A stretch of DNA of 7,609 nt from a bacterium (GTDB lineage Bacteria; Electryoneota; RPQS01), in assembly GCA_028711875.1 (NCBI GenBank), contig JAQTRJ010000090.1:1-7609 (forward strand). The letters are read 5' to 3'. This document shows positions 1-5,499 of the stretch, piece by piece (the first letter of the stretch is position 1; each line of letters opens with the position of its first letter). Position numbers and translations under genes: made by a program. Under the pieces are notes generated by a model. The model saw only the letters and a program-made list of their open reading frames with translations. It searched no databases and was not told the DNA's origin.

Positions 1-1
1 C

Positions 2-37
2 TTCATCGAGACGAAAAAAATGCTGCTCGGGAAGTAG
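2..37 (+). CDS. Possible 3' end of an upstream gene (partial)
   Basis: The frame starting at base 2 is open from the window edge to a TAG at 35-37 and reads FIETKKMLLGK. This would be the last 11 residues of a gene that begins outside the window. It ends 34 bases before the next start codon, a normal intra-operon spacing. Eleven codons are too few to identify a family, and an open frame of this length can occur by chance, so this is only a candidate. Confidence 0.3.
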   Translation, partial: FIETKKMLLGK

Positions 38-71
38 CGACACGATTTATGGCGTCCTTAAGGGAACAAGG

Positions 72-1937
72 ATGAGCTTTTCCCGTACGCTACGAATGGC
101 CGTCTGTGCCGCGCTCCTGCTTGCGAGCGCGGCGACGGCGCGCACCATCGGTCAGGGCAACATCGTCTCGCAGGAAATCCCGCCGCCGCGTTTGGCAACG
201 CTGCCGTCGTTTCACGTTCCGCGCGCGGGCAGCCGCGACGAATCGTGGGAATTTCTGCAAGTTCTCTATGACGTGGACACCACCGCCAGTGGCTGGACGT
301 CGTTTCTGAATGCCGTGCCCGTGGCGTTCGAATTCACGCATCAGGGTCGCGGCTTCATCACCACGCTCCACACGGTCTTTCATTCCACCGACGGCGGCCG
401 CGCGTGGCGCAATCTCGACGCCTTTCCGCCGCCCCCTCTGGATCGCACCTCGCCCTACCAGATATTTCGCTCGCCGGTTTACATCGGCGATGCCGCCACG
501 CGGCCGGTGCTGCGCACCGCGCCCGCGCAGGACACGCTGTTTCTGGCGATCTATGACACCGACGAAAACGTCGGCCGACTGCGCGTCATCTATTATTTGG
601 GATCGCTGGTGATCAGCCCGACTACGGTAGTTTCGGTGGACCGCTGGCTGACCGGCGCGCTCTTCACCGATTCCACGCACGCCTTCACCCTCGCGGGCCT
701 GGAAGGACATATCTACTACAACGATTCCCTGCGCAGCTCGCCCGAGTGGGAAGACCTGAATCCCGATAAAGTTATTCTTCGGACGGGGCGCGGCGACAGC
801 TTGGACTTCGACGACTGCTGGATCGGCGACATCGCGACCGCGCAGAATCTCGTCGTGGCCGTCGGATCGCATCTGTGGATCTCGCGCGATCGCGGCGAGT
901 GGTGGCGCATTGTTCCCGCCTCCGATTCGCAATTCGACAATGCCGTCAGCTTCTGCGATTCCCTGCACGGCATCACCGGCGGCGGCAGGATTACGCCCGC
1001 GCTCCACGGCTGGGTGCACGTGACCGACGACGGCGCGCATACCTGGTCGGCGCGCACGCTGAATACATTGCTGCCGATCCGCGCCGTGCTGCGCGTCACG
1101 CCCGAAATCGCGTTCGCCGCGGGCGGACATTATGAGCTGGCCACCGGCGCTGTCTGGCGCAGCGCCAACGGCGGCCAGACGTGGGATATCGCCCTCTCGG
1201 TGGATGCCGAAATCACCGAGCTGGCCGCTAATCGCGTGAACTCCGCTTACGTGGACGTGTTCGCCGCCGGATATTTTCCCGATTTTCGCGGCGGCGTCTG
1301 GCGCACGCGGCTCTATCTGCCCGACACGACCGATGCCGTGGTCATCGCCGATCCCGACACGCTCGATTTTGGCATGGTGCCGCCCGCGCGAAACGATACG
1401 CTCGCGGCCGTGCTGCGCAACGTCGGTTCGCAGAGTGATACGATCGTTTCTGTCTCGGGCAGCGGGCCGTTTTCCGTGCTCTGGAACGACGCGGACTCGA
1501 CGGCGATTGCGCCCGGCGAAGAACTCGCATTCTCCGTAATCTTCCGCAGCGACACGGCCGGGGAATTTTCGCGCCGCGTCACGGTGACCAGTCTGCGCAG
1601 CGGAACGCTCGATCTTCCCTGCTTCGCCTCGATCGGATTGGATGCGAGCGGGCGCGAGGACGCACCGCTTCCCGCTTCGCCGACGCTGACCGTGTGGCCG
1701 AATCCGTCCAACTCCGTTTTTCAGATTCGTTATGATTTGCCCGCGCCTGCCCGCGTCACGCTGTCTGTTTTCGACATCAATGGCCGCCTCGTGGAGTTGC
1801 TCGTGGGCGACGCGCGCGCGAGTGGACAACACATTCTTTCGTGGGATGCGAGCCGCTGCGCCACAGGCCTCTACTTCGTCCGCCTCGAAACCGACGGCCG
1901 CGCCATCCGCACACAGAAACTACTCTTGCTCCGCTGA
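72..1937 (+). CDS. Secreted Asp-box/ASH-domain protein with T9SS type A C-terminal sorting domain
   Basis: A 621-residue exported protein. Residues 1-23 look like a Sec signal peptide (basic start, then AVCAALLLASAATA). Residues 100-415 hold sortilin/BNR-like Asp-box motifs: STDGGRAW (105-112), SRDRGEWW (271-278), TDDGAHTW (318-325) and SANGGQTW (364-371), which suggests a beta-propeller. Residues about 427-520, opening with DPDTLDFG, resemble an ASPM/SPD-2/Hydin (ASH, choice-of-anchor) beta-sandwich. Residues 538-621 match the Por/T9SS type A sorting domain: VWPNPSN, VFDINGRLV, then W591 and ATGLYFVRL. The family is exported by the Sec route, then across the outer membrane by T9SS, where the C-terminal domain is removed. 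The ATG at 72 is preceded by AAGGGA at 60-65; Met9 is an alternative start. The ligand or substrate cannot be read from sequence. The class is well supported, the function unknown. Confidence 0.9.
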   Translation: MSFSRTLRMAVCAALLLASAATARTIGQGNIVSQEIPPPRLATLPSFHVPRAGSRDESWEFLQVLYDVDTTASGWTSFLNAVPVAFEFTHQGRGFITTLHTVFHSTDGGRAWRNLDAFPPPPLDRTSPYQIFRSPVYIGDAATRPVLRTAPAQDTLFLAIYDTDENVGRLRVIYYLGSLVISPTTVVSVDRWLTGALFTDSTHAFTLAGLEGHIYYNDSLRSSPEWEDLNPDKVILRTGRGDSLDFDDCWIGDIATAQNLVVAVGSHLWISRDRGEWWRIVPASDSQFDNAVSFCDSLHGITGGGRITPALHGWVHVTDDGAHTWSARTLNTLLPIRAVLRVTPEIAFAAGGHYELATGAVWRSANGGQTWDIALSVDAEITELAANRVNSAYVDVFAAGYFPDFRGGVWRTRLYLPDTTDAVVIADPDTLDFGMVPPARNDTLAAVLRNVGSQSDTIVSVSGSGPFSVLWNDADSTAIAPGEELAFSVIFRSDTAGEFSRRVTVTSLRSGTLDLPCFASIGLDASGREDAPLPASPTLTVWPNPSNSVFQIRYDLPAPARVTLSVFDINGRLVELLVGDARASGQHILSWDASRCATGLYFVRLETDGRAIRTQKLLLLR

Positions 1938-1942
1938 CACAG

Positions 1943-1960
1943 GATCGCCGCGCGGCGGTC
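1943..1960 (+). other. Stem-loop just after the T9SS-cargo stop codon
   Basis: GATCGCC (1943-1949) pairs with GGCGGTC (1954-1960), including one G-U pair, around a GCGC loop. It starts five bases after the TGA at 1935-1937. No T-run follows, so it is not a textbook Rho-independent terminator. It could slow 3' exonucleases or partly separate expression of the two flanking genes. Confidence 0.35.
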
Positions 1961-1988
1961 GCTGACCCCGCCGGAAAACGACAAGAAA

Positions 1989-2996
1989 ATGACTCTTCGC
2001 GGACAACTTCAGATCGAGAAATTCCACAGCCGCTGTCTCGAAGGCAACCGCCTCGGCGATGCGGCTGACCGCGACATCCCCGTCTATCTTCCGCCCGGCT
2101 ACGTGGCCGCGCGCGAGTGGCCGCTGCTCGTGATCCTCGCAGGCTTCACGGGTTCGAGTCTTTCGCATCTGAACTGGATGCCGTGGGGCGAGACCATGCC
2201 CGAGCGGATCGAACGGCTGATTGGCGAGCGCAAAATTCCGCCGTGCGTGGCCGTGTTTCCCGATCCGTTCACGCGGCTCGGCGGCAGTCAGTATCTCAAC
2301 AGCCGCGCCGTCGGCGACTATGAGGATCATCTGACCGGCGAGCTCTTGCCGTGGGTGCGCGAGAAATATAATGCCGGACGAAATGCGCCGCAGACCGTCG
2401 TCGCGGGGAAATCTTCCGGCGGCTACGGCGCGTTCGTGCTCGCCGCGCGTCATCCCGATCTGTTCGGCTGGATGATCGTCCACAGCGGCGATGCCTATTT
2501 CGATTATTGCTATCTCGTGGATTTTCCCGCCGCCGCCGGAGAAATTCGCAAGGCGGGCGGCGTGGCCGAGTTCATCAAGAAGATCGGCCAGCCGGGAATT
2601 TCGGGCAAGGCGCACTTTGCGGCGGTGAACACGATTGCGATGGCCGCCTGTTATTCTCCGAGCGAAGCGAGTCCGTGGGGGTTCGATCTACCGTTCGACT
2701 TTGAGACCGGCGAACTGAAAGCCGACGTCTGGGCGCGCTGGCTCGCTCACGATCCCGTCCGCATGACCCAGCGCGCGGAAATCGTTGAGAATCTGAAAAA
2801 GCTCAAGGGCATTTACATCGAGTGCGGCACGCGCGACGAGTTCAACTTGCAGTGGGGCGCGCGCATTCTCGTAAAAAAACTTCGCGCCGCCCGTATCACT
2901 GTCGAACACCGCGAGTTCGACGACGGCCACATGAACGTCCACTACCGCTACGACGAATCCTTATCGTGGCTCGGCGAACGCCTGTCGGTCTTGTAG
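1989..2996 (+). CDS. Alpha/beta-hydrolase esterase (putative esterase, PF00756-like)
   Basis: A 335-residue protein with no signal peptide, so probably cytoplasmic. The nucleophile elbow is G140-K-S-S-G144 (VVAGKSSGGYGAF), making Ser142 the likely nucleophile. D283 in ECGTRDEFN and H314 in DDGHMNVHY are the likely acid and base. The strand-turn LVILAGFTGSS (48-57) sits where the oxyanion loop is expected. The order and spacing fit the esterase D/enterochelin esterase/antigen 85 superfamily, which hydrolyses or transfers acyl esters; the substrate cannot be predicted. The insertion at about 175-250, between the nucleophile and the acid, is probably a lid. The ATG at 1989 follows only a weak purine-rich stretch (ACAAGAAA). 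The gene lies 51 bases after the T9SS cargo on the same strand. Its stop codon is the TAG of a REP-like GTAG. Confidence 0.85.
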   Translation: MTLRGQLQIEKFHSRCLEGNRLGDAADRDIPVYLPPGYVAAREWPLLVILAGFTGSSLSHLNWMPWGETMPERIERLIGERKIPPCVAVFPDPFTRLGGSQYLNSRAVGDYEDHLTGELLPWVREKYNAGRNAPQTVVAGKSSGGYGAFVLAARHPDLFGWMIVHSGDAYFDYCYLVDFPAAAGEIRKAGGVAEFIKKIGQPGISGKAHFAAVNTIAMAACYSPSEASPWGFDLPFDFETGELKADVWARWLAHDPVRMTQRAEIVENLKKLKGIYIECGTRDEFNLQWGARILVKKLRAARITVEHREFDDGHMNVHYRYDESLSWLGERLSVL

Positions 2997-3026
2997 GGGC
3001 GGATTAAGGTACTCCGCAACCCGCCC
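2993..3026 (+). repeat. REP-like element A (GTAG + GGGCGG/CCGCCC hairpin)
   Basis: GTAG at 2993-2996 is followed by GGGCGG (2997-3002), which can pair with CCGCCC (3021-3026). An alternative inner stem is GCGGA (2999-3003) with TCCGC (3013-3017). A 5' GTAG next to a GC-rich imperfect hairpin is the hallmark of REP elements recognised by RAYT transposases. The TAG is also the stop codon of the esterase gene. Confidence 0.5.
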
Positions 3027-3048
3027 GGAGTTTCACACGGCAGTGTGT
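3027..3048 (+). repeat. Degenerate REP-like copy
   Basis: CACAC (3034-3038) pairs with GTGTG (3043-3047) around a GGCA loop, the same 5-bp stem and 4-base loop as the REPs near the transposase. Aligned without gaps to the REP at 3077-3098, it matches at 14 of 22 positions by hand count. GGAG stands in place of GTAG. It directly abuts element A. Confidence 0.35.
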
Positions 3049-3052
3049 TGTG

Positions 3053-3076
3053 GTAGGGGGCCGATTCATCGCGCCC
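3053..3076 (+). repeat. REP-like element B
   Basis: GTAG at 3053-3056 is followed by an imperfect hairpin. GGG pairs with CCC on the outside and CGA with TCG on the inside, around a TTCA loop, with a 2x2 mismatch between. It ends exactly where the next GTAG begins, so elements B and C are head-to-tail neighbours. Confidence 0.45.
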
Positions 3077-3098
3077 GTAGCCGCGCACGGCCGTGCGA
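3077..3098 (+). repeat. REP element C, same family as the RAYT-linked REPs
   Basis: GTAG at 3077-3080, then a CGCAC/GTGCG stem around a GGCC loop. It closely matches the copy at 6640-6661 (stem CGCAC/GTGCG, loop AGCC), including the GATTT that follows the stem. It lies 3 kb from the transposase gene, consistent with a REP mobilised in trans. Confidence 0.7.
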
Positions 3099-3111
3099 TT
3101 TTGGTCGCGGC

Positions 3112-3138
3112 GGCAGGCGTCTTCCGTTTTCGCCTGCC
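3112..3138 (+). other. 8-bp stem-loop upstream of a small broken ORF
   Basis: GGCAGGCG (3112-3119) is perfectly complementary to CGCCTGCC (3131-3138) around an 11-base T-rich loop. It has no 5' GTAG and no 3' T-run, so it is neither a clear REP nor a clear terminator. It ends 15 bases before the ATG at 3154 and could be a leader structure for that ORF or a decayed repeat. Confidence 0.35.
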
Positions 3139-3153
3139 CCGCACGAAGGAACC

Positions 3154-3265
3154 ATGAAAAAAATCCGCCCGCGCCCGCCGCATCGCCAAAACCGTCGAGA
3201 TGATCGCCGCCGGCCACAAGGAAGCCTGGGCGATCCGGATGGGCGATGAAGCAAAAGGCAAGAAA
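3154..3265 (+). pseudogene. Remnant of a small host-like ORF, frameshifted at an A7 run and cut by the low-GC island
   Basis: ATG at 3154 follows a good ribosome site (GAAGGA, 3145-3150) but is followed by seven A residues (3157-3163). In the ATG frame translation stops at 3247-3249. Removing one A gives MKKSARARRIAKTVEM and continues through IAAGHKEAWAIRMGDEAKGKK, which looks like ordinary GC-rich host coding sequence. Beyond 3265 base composition drops sharply. The second half of the gene appears to be missing or displaced to 4338 onward, where ITKDP and a stop follow the repeated GGCAAGAAA in the same phase. I do not recognise the protein. A sequencing error or transcriptional slippage in the A7 run would give the same picture. 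Confidence 0.35.
3257..3265 (+). repeat. Left 9-base direct repeat of the low-GC island
   Basis: GGCAAGAAA occurs here and again at 4338-4346, on either side of the low-GC segment. On the left TGG and then ATTAC follow; on the right ATTAC follows directly. A 9-base duplication would fit a target-site duplication, but chance cannot be excluded. Confidence 0.35.
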
Positions 3266-3301
3266 TGGATTACCTGTGTTGTCGAGGTAATACGTGTAGA
3301 T

Positions 3302-3309
3302 AAGGAGGG
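3302..3309 (+). promoter_or_regulatory. Strong Shine-Dalgarno site that fixes the start at 3314
   Basis: AAGGAGGG lies four bases before ATG 3314. The longer in-frame reading from ATG 3200 has no such site and crosses the composition boundary, so this site decides the start. Confidence 0.75.
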
Positions 3310-3313
3310 TATT

Positions 3314-3652
3314 ATGGATCCATTATTTCCTGATCTGACGCGAGAGTTACAAGACTTGGAACGAACAATTGCTATCTATCGTACTGTTTTCATCATTGTA
3401 TCTACGATTTTTTGGTTCGCGAGCGCGGGTTTGGCAGCTTACGTTGCATCAGTTAAAGGTTGGCAAGGAAAGATATGGTTTCTTTTTGGTCTCTTGTTTG
3501 GATTTCTAACACTGGTAGCTGCTGCAGGTCTGCCGGTTCGGGAACGAGTCAAGGTTGAAAAGGAAGGCCCTGTTGGTCTGGGACGACCGCAGGCAGAAGA
3601 AGATACCAGCGAGCTCAACGAGCGCATCAAAAGACTAGAGGGACGTTTGTAG
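3314..3652 (+). CDS. Small two-TM membrane protein with C-terminal coiled coil
   Basis: A 112-residue protein. Residues 8-20 are a short charged amphipathic segment. Residues about 24-46 and 53-73 are two hydrophobic helices separated by a short basic turn (SVKGWQGK). The tail, 75-112, is charged and ends in a probable short coiled coil (EEDTSELNERIKRLEGRL). With two membrane spans both ends probably face the cytoplasm. I do not recognise a specific family; the KGW..KIWFLFGLLFGF pattern is common in small bacterial inner-membrane proteins. It is the first gene of the low-GC island, 97 bases before the SieB-like gene and in the same direction, with the same general architecture (two N-terminal TM helices, coiled-coil tail). 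The two may work together. Translation from ATG 3200 would add 38 host-like residues and is judged unlikely. Confidence 0.75.
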   Translation: MDPLFPDLTRELQDLERTIAIYRTVFIIVSTIFWFASAGLAAYVASVKGWQGKIWFLFGLLFGFLTLVAAAGLPVRERVKVEKEGPVGLGRPQAEEDTSELNERIKRLEGRL

Positions 3653-3656
3653 GAGG
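3651..3656 (+). promoter_or_regulatory. AGGAGG with no ordinary gene behind it
   Basis: A perfect AGGAGG overlaps the stop codon of the two-TM gene. Only mini-ORFs follow: TTG 3662 (three codons) and ATG 3670 (13 codons, stop at 3709-3711). This suggests either a decayed small gene or a leader that feeds ribosomes towards the SieB-like gene. Confidence 0.4.
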
Positions 3657-3683
3657 ATAACTTGAGACTATGAAAAGCATCTT

Positions 3684-3749
3684 ATGGCGCGTGCAGCTAC
3701 AACGCAAATGAGCGTTCTTAGCGATACATTCATGCAGAGGAATGGATAA
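3684..3749 (+). CDS. Possible 21-residue ORF abutting the SieB-like gene
   Basis: ATG 3684 opens 21 codons (starting MARAATTQMSVLSD) and the TAA at 3747-3749 touches the next ATG at 3750 with no gap. The site before ATG 3684 is weak. If translated, it could couple translation into the next gene. It could equally be chance. Confidence 0.15.
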   Translation: MARAATTQMSVLSDTFMQRNG

Positions 3750-4325
3750 ATGTCATTTTTGGAAGCCTCTCTTGAAACCGTCAGAGACATTCTGAAAAGT
3801 TGGATACTCTCGCTCGCAGCTGCAACTGCGCTATGGCTGGGGCTGACATACTTCAAAGTGCCAGAGAGTTCAAAGTGGTTTGTCGGCACACTTGCGCTTT
3901 TCTTTTCAATAGTATTTTCTCTTCAATTAGGGAAGTGGATGTATGACATCTTCAAGAGGCTTAGGCAGAGGAGCGCGACAATTGAATATCTAAGCGCGCT
4001 CTCTGATAAAGAAGTTGTTGTACTTGGAGGCTGCGTTCGGGATAATAGAAGGGATGCAGAAATTCACAAGTACGAGCCCGCTGCTGAGTCCCTTACCCAT
4101 AAGGGACTGCTTGATCCCGCAACGAAACAACAGGAAGAGTCGTTGATGCACTCGTACGTGATCCCCATGTTTGTATGGAAAGAGCTACAACACAGAAAAG
4201 ATGAGCTTCTCTCCAGATCCGAAGCGATAAACGCGAGACGAGCACAAGAAGATCAAGCACGCAAGGAAGAAAGACGAATCTCTGACCAGCAACGGGAGAA
4301 TGATCGCTACCGGCGCCGTTGGTGA
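3750..4325 (+). CDS. Superinfection exclusion B (SieB)-like membrane protein
   Basis: A 191-residue protein. Residues about 16-35 and 43-65 are two transmembrane helices, followed by a basic membrane-proximal stretch (KRLRQR). Residues 78-146 form a cytoplasmic domain: LSALSDKEVVVLGGCV, then a strand-like segment, then LTHKGLLD and SYVIPMFVWKEL. This order resembles the superinfection-exclusion B family (PF14163): two TM helices, a helical 'stop growing/DNA-cut-like' sensor region, and a 'kGiL ... y.I...vW..L' ending. Residues 147-191 are very charged (ARRAQEDQARKEERR) and probably helical. Phage-encoded SieB aborts development of superinfecting phages by a membrane-linked mechanism; here a similar defensive role is inferred. 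ATG 3750 has GAGGA at 3737-3741, eight bases upstream. The low GC and the neighbouring small membrane protein support a transferred cassette. Family assignment is from pattern memory and needs a profile search. Confidence 0.6.
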   Translation: MSFLEASLETVRDILKSWILSLAAATALWLGLTYFKVPESSKWFVGTLALFFSIVFSLQLGKWMYDIFKRLRQRSATIEYLSALSDKEVVVLGGCVRDNRRDAEIHKYEPAAESLTHKGLLDPATKQQEESLMHSYVIPMFVWKELQHRKDELLSRSEAINARRAQEDQARKEERRISDQQRENDRYRRRW

Positions 4326-4337
4326 CATGTGCCAAGC

Positions 4338-4346
4338 GGCAAGAAA
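4338..4346 (+). repeat. Right 9-base direct repeat of the low-GC island
   Basis: A second GGCAAGAAA, identical to 3257-3265. In the phase of the broken left ORF it continues as ITKDP and a TAA at 4362-4364. Confidence 0.35.
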
Positions 4347-4408
4347 ATTACTAAAGATCCGTAAGGGTACACGATAGTGACACTCGAGCAATAGCGAATC
4401 GCGCCCCG

Positions 4409-4765
4409 ATGAACCACCTTCATTTCTGGTGTTCGCTTAAGGCCGAAGTCAGCGCCCGCGAATTTTGCGACAGCGTGCGCGAGTTCCTCAGCGGGCAGTA
4501 CGAGCGCGAACTCATCGAGGGCTTCAGCGTCGCGCGGCGGGATTTCACGATAGACCCGCCCGGCCTCGGCGAGTACCACATCACGGTGGATTTCCGCGAT
4601 GCCGCGCAGGCCAGCCGCGCCCTCGATGGAGGCGCCAGCGGAAAGCTTGAGGGAATGGAAAATATTATGGCGGAGTTTGTGAAAGACGCGACGGTGGCCA
4701 TGTACCGCGACTGGCCGCCGACCATAAAACCGGAACGATCCAAAAAAAAGGAGATCGAACCATGA
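4409..4765 (+). CDS. DUF6614-like small cytoplasmic protein
   Basis: A 118-residue soluble protein with no signal or TM segment. MNHLHFWCSLK (1-11) looks like an edge strand. Residues 15-35 are helical, 36-50 hold EGFSVARRDFTI, PPGLGEYHITVDFRD (50-64) is a conserved-looking central strand, and 85-105 hold a second helix ending in VAMYRDWPP. This strand-helix-strand-strand-helix order suggests a ferredoxin-like dimeric barrel and resembles the DUF6614 family, which has no known function. The ATG at 4409 has only a weak ribosome site; no better upstream start exists. Host-like GC returns here, so this gene lies outside the island. Its stop overlaps the next gene by ATGA, indicating translational coupling. 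Confidence 0.65.
   Translation: MNHLHFWCSLKAEVSAREFCDSVREFLSGQYERELIEGFSVARRDFTIDPPGLGEYHITVDFRDAAQASRALDGGASGKLEGMENIMAEFVKDATVAMYRDWPPTIKPERSKKKEIEP
4748..4753 (+). promoter_or_regulatory. Shine-Dalgarno site inside the preceding gene
   Basis: AAGGAG lies eight bases before ATG 4762, within the last codons (KKKEIEP) of the upstream gene. It supports independent initiation of the secreted coiled-coil protein as well as coupling. Confidence 0.7.
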
Positions 4766-5124
4766 CTCGCATTCTTCTCGCCGCACTGTTGCTGTCCTTG
4801 CTCAGCCTGCCGCTGTTCGCGCAGGATCAGCCCGTTCAGCAAATCATCGTGACGCAGGAGCAACTGGATCAGGAAAAGCTCGACGGATTCGCTGCTCGCG
4901 ACAAAGCGCTCGATGCCAAGTCCGACAGCCTGAACGCCGCCGAGCGCGACCTGAATCAGAAAATTGAGGAGCTCCAGCGGCAGATCAAGGAACATCAGCT
5001 TGACATCAGCCGGATCAAGACCGAGAAATCCAACACCAAGCTGAAAATCAAGGCGTTGAAGGCGGAACAAAAAGCCTACAAGGCGGAAATGAAAGCCCGC
5101 AAGAAAGCCGCGAAAGGAAGATAG
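4762..5124 (+). CDS. Small secreted/periplasmic coiled-coil protein
   Basis: A 120-residue protein. Residues 1-20 are a clear Sec signal peptide (MTRILLAALLLSLLSLPLFA), with predicted cleavage before Q21. The rest is hydrophilic and almost wholly helical. Residues 33-118 show heptad-like leucine/isoleucine spacing (LDQEKL, LNAAERDLNQKIEELQRQI), typical of a coiled coil. The C-terminus is strongly basic (KARKKAAKGR), suited to binding acidic surfaces such as polyanionic envelope polymers or membranes. There is no lipobox cysteine. No family is recognised. The start at 4762 overlaps the stop of the previous gene by ATGA and has a good AAGGAG. It is followed after 11 bases by the next ORF, so these genes probably form an operon. 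Confidence 0.7.
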   Translation: MTRILLAALLLSLLSLPLFAQDQPVQQIIVTQEQLDQEKLDGFAARDKALDAKSDSLNAAERDLNQKIEELQRQIKEHQLDISRIKTEKSNTKLKIKALKAEQKAYKAEMKARKKAAKGR

Positions 5125-5135
5125 CATTCAGGGAT

Positions 5136-5450
5136 ATGGAAGGAAAAATTACTCCCAAACCCGGTTGGCAGCCCGTTGAGGAGGTCAACTGGGACGCCTA
5201 CATCGAGGCGATCTCCAAAGCCAAGAACAAGCAGCAGATTCTCGCGCACCTGCGCAATCTGATCGAGAAAAAAGGCTACGCCAACATGCTGCGCGCGGCC
5301 GAACTCGCCTTTAACCGTCTTGTCGAAGTTCTGCCCGGCGAGAAAGGCTCGATCGGCGTGCACGCCTACGTGGACGGCAAGGAAATCTATACGAATTTCC
5401 GTTTCGTCCCCGCCGGCGGCAAGCAGGGCAAAGACGAGTTCAATTACTAA
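5136..5450 (+). CDS. Unrecognised 104-residue cytoplasmic protein
   Basis: A small soluble protein with no signal or TM segment. Residues 12-30 (WQPVEEVNWDAYIEAISKA) and 31-68 (helices NKQQILAHLRNLIEKKGYANMLRAAELAFNRLVEVL, seen in two parts) form a helical N-terminal two-thirds. Residues 73-96 (IGVHAYVDGKEIYTNFRFVP) form a likely beta-hairpin. The end is lysine- and aspartate-rich. No catalytic motif or known family is evident. The start ATG 5136 has CAGGGA close upstream. It lies 11 bases after the coiled-coil gene and 49 bases before the DinB-like gene. Codon use and GC are host-like, so it is probably a real but lineage-restricted gene. Confidence 0.6.
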   Translation: MEGKITPKPGWQPVEEVNWDAYIEAISKAKNKQQILAHLRNLIEKKGYANMLRAAELAFNRLVEVLPGEKGSIGVHAYVDGKEIYTNFRFVPAGGKQGKDEFNY

Positions 5451-5451
5451 T

Positions 5452-5491
5452 CCCCACTTTCCCCCCACTTTGTGGGGGGAAAAGAGGGGGG
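5452..5491 (+). promoter_or_regulatory. C-run/G-run hairpin containing the ribosome site of the DinB-like gene
   Basis: TTTCCCCCCAC (5458-5468) pairs with GTGGGGGGAAA (5472-5482) around a TTT loop, an uninterrupted 11-bp stem. An outer CCCC (5452-5455) can pair with part of a second G6 run (5486-5491). That second run, within GAGGGGGG, is also the Shine-Dalgarno-like site for GTG 5500. The C6 run therefore has two competing G6 partners. This could be a folding switch over translation, a transcript-protecting hairpin, or a mobile intergenic repeat. Confidence 0.6.
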
Positions 5492-5499
5492 TATTCTTT

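Larger units (their letters stand above)
3266..4337 (+). mobile_element. Low-GC acquired island carrying a membrane-protein/SieB-like cassette
   Basis: Base composition changes abruptly near 3266 and returns to host-like after about 4400. Lines 3361-3420 and 3901-3960 each contain 21 of 60 G+C, against 42 of 60 in the line at 2101. The segment encodes two membrane proteins with strong Shine-Dalgarno sites, unlike several weak ones in the host genes. It contains no transposase or integrase, and no convincing terminal inverted repeats. The GGCAAGAAA direct repeats define these provisional borders; the right border could lie up to about 60 bases further on. Horizontal acquisition is inferred from composition, a broken gene at the left edge, and cargo type. 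Confidence 0.5.

Noticed and set aside
90..1832. Long - strand open frame of 580 codons opposite the T9SS cargo gene
   Set aside because: It is a GC-rich shadow frame. Its product is Arg/His/Gly-rich with no domain, while the + strand has a signal peptide and recognised domains.
1920..2615. - strand open frame of 231 codons opposite the esterase
   Set aside because: The + strand carries the esterase catalytic motifs; the antisense frame has no recognisable family and comes from codon bias.
3112..3138. Rho-independent terminator after the esterase
   Set aside because: The stem is good but the T-rich tract is in the loop and GC-rich sequence follows, on either strand.
3200..3313. Longer start (ATG 3200) for the two-TM protein
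   Set aside because: No ribosome site, it crosses the base-composition border, and a very strong AAGGAGGG precedes ATG 3314.
3266..4337. Terminal inverted repeats of the low-GC island
   Set aside because: The left end (TGGATTACCTG) and the complement of the right end (GCTTGGCACATG) share only scattered bases, with shifts needed, so no repeat can be claimed.
5320..5499. Upstream start of the DinB-like frame at 5320
   Set aside because: It would overlap most of the preceding gene and translate through the C/G hairpin. GTG 5500 has the G-rich ribosome site and begins at the domain edge.
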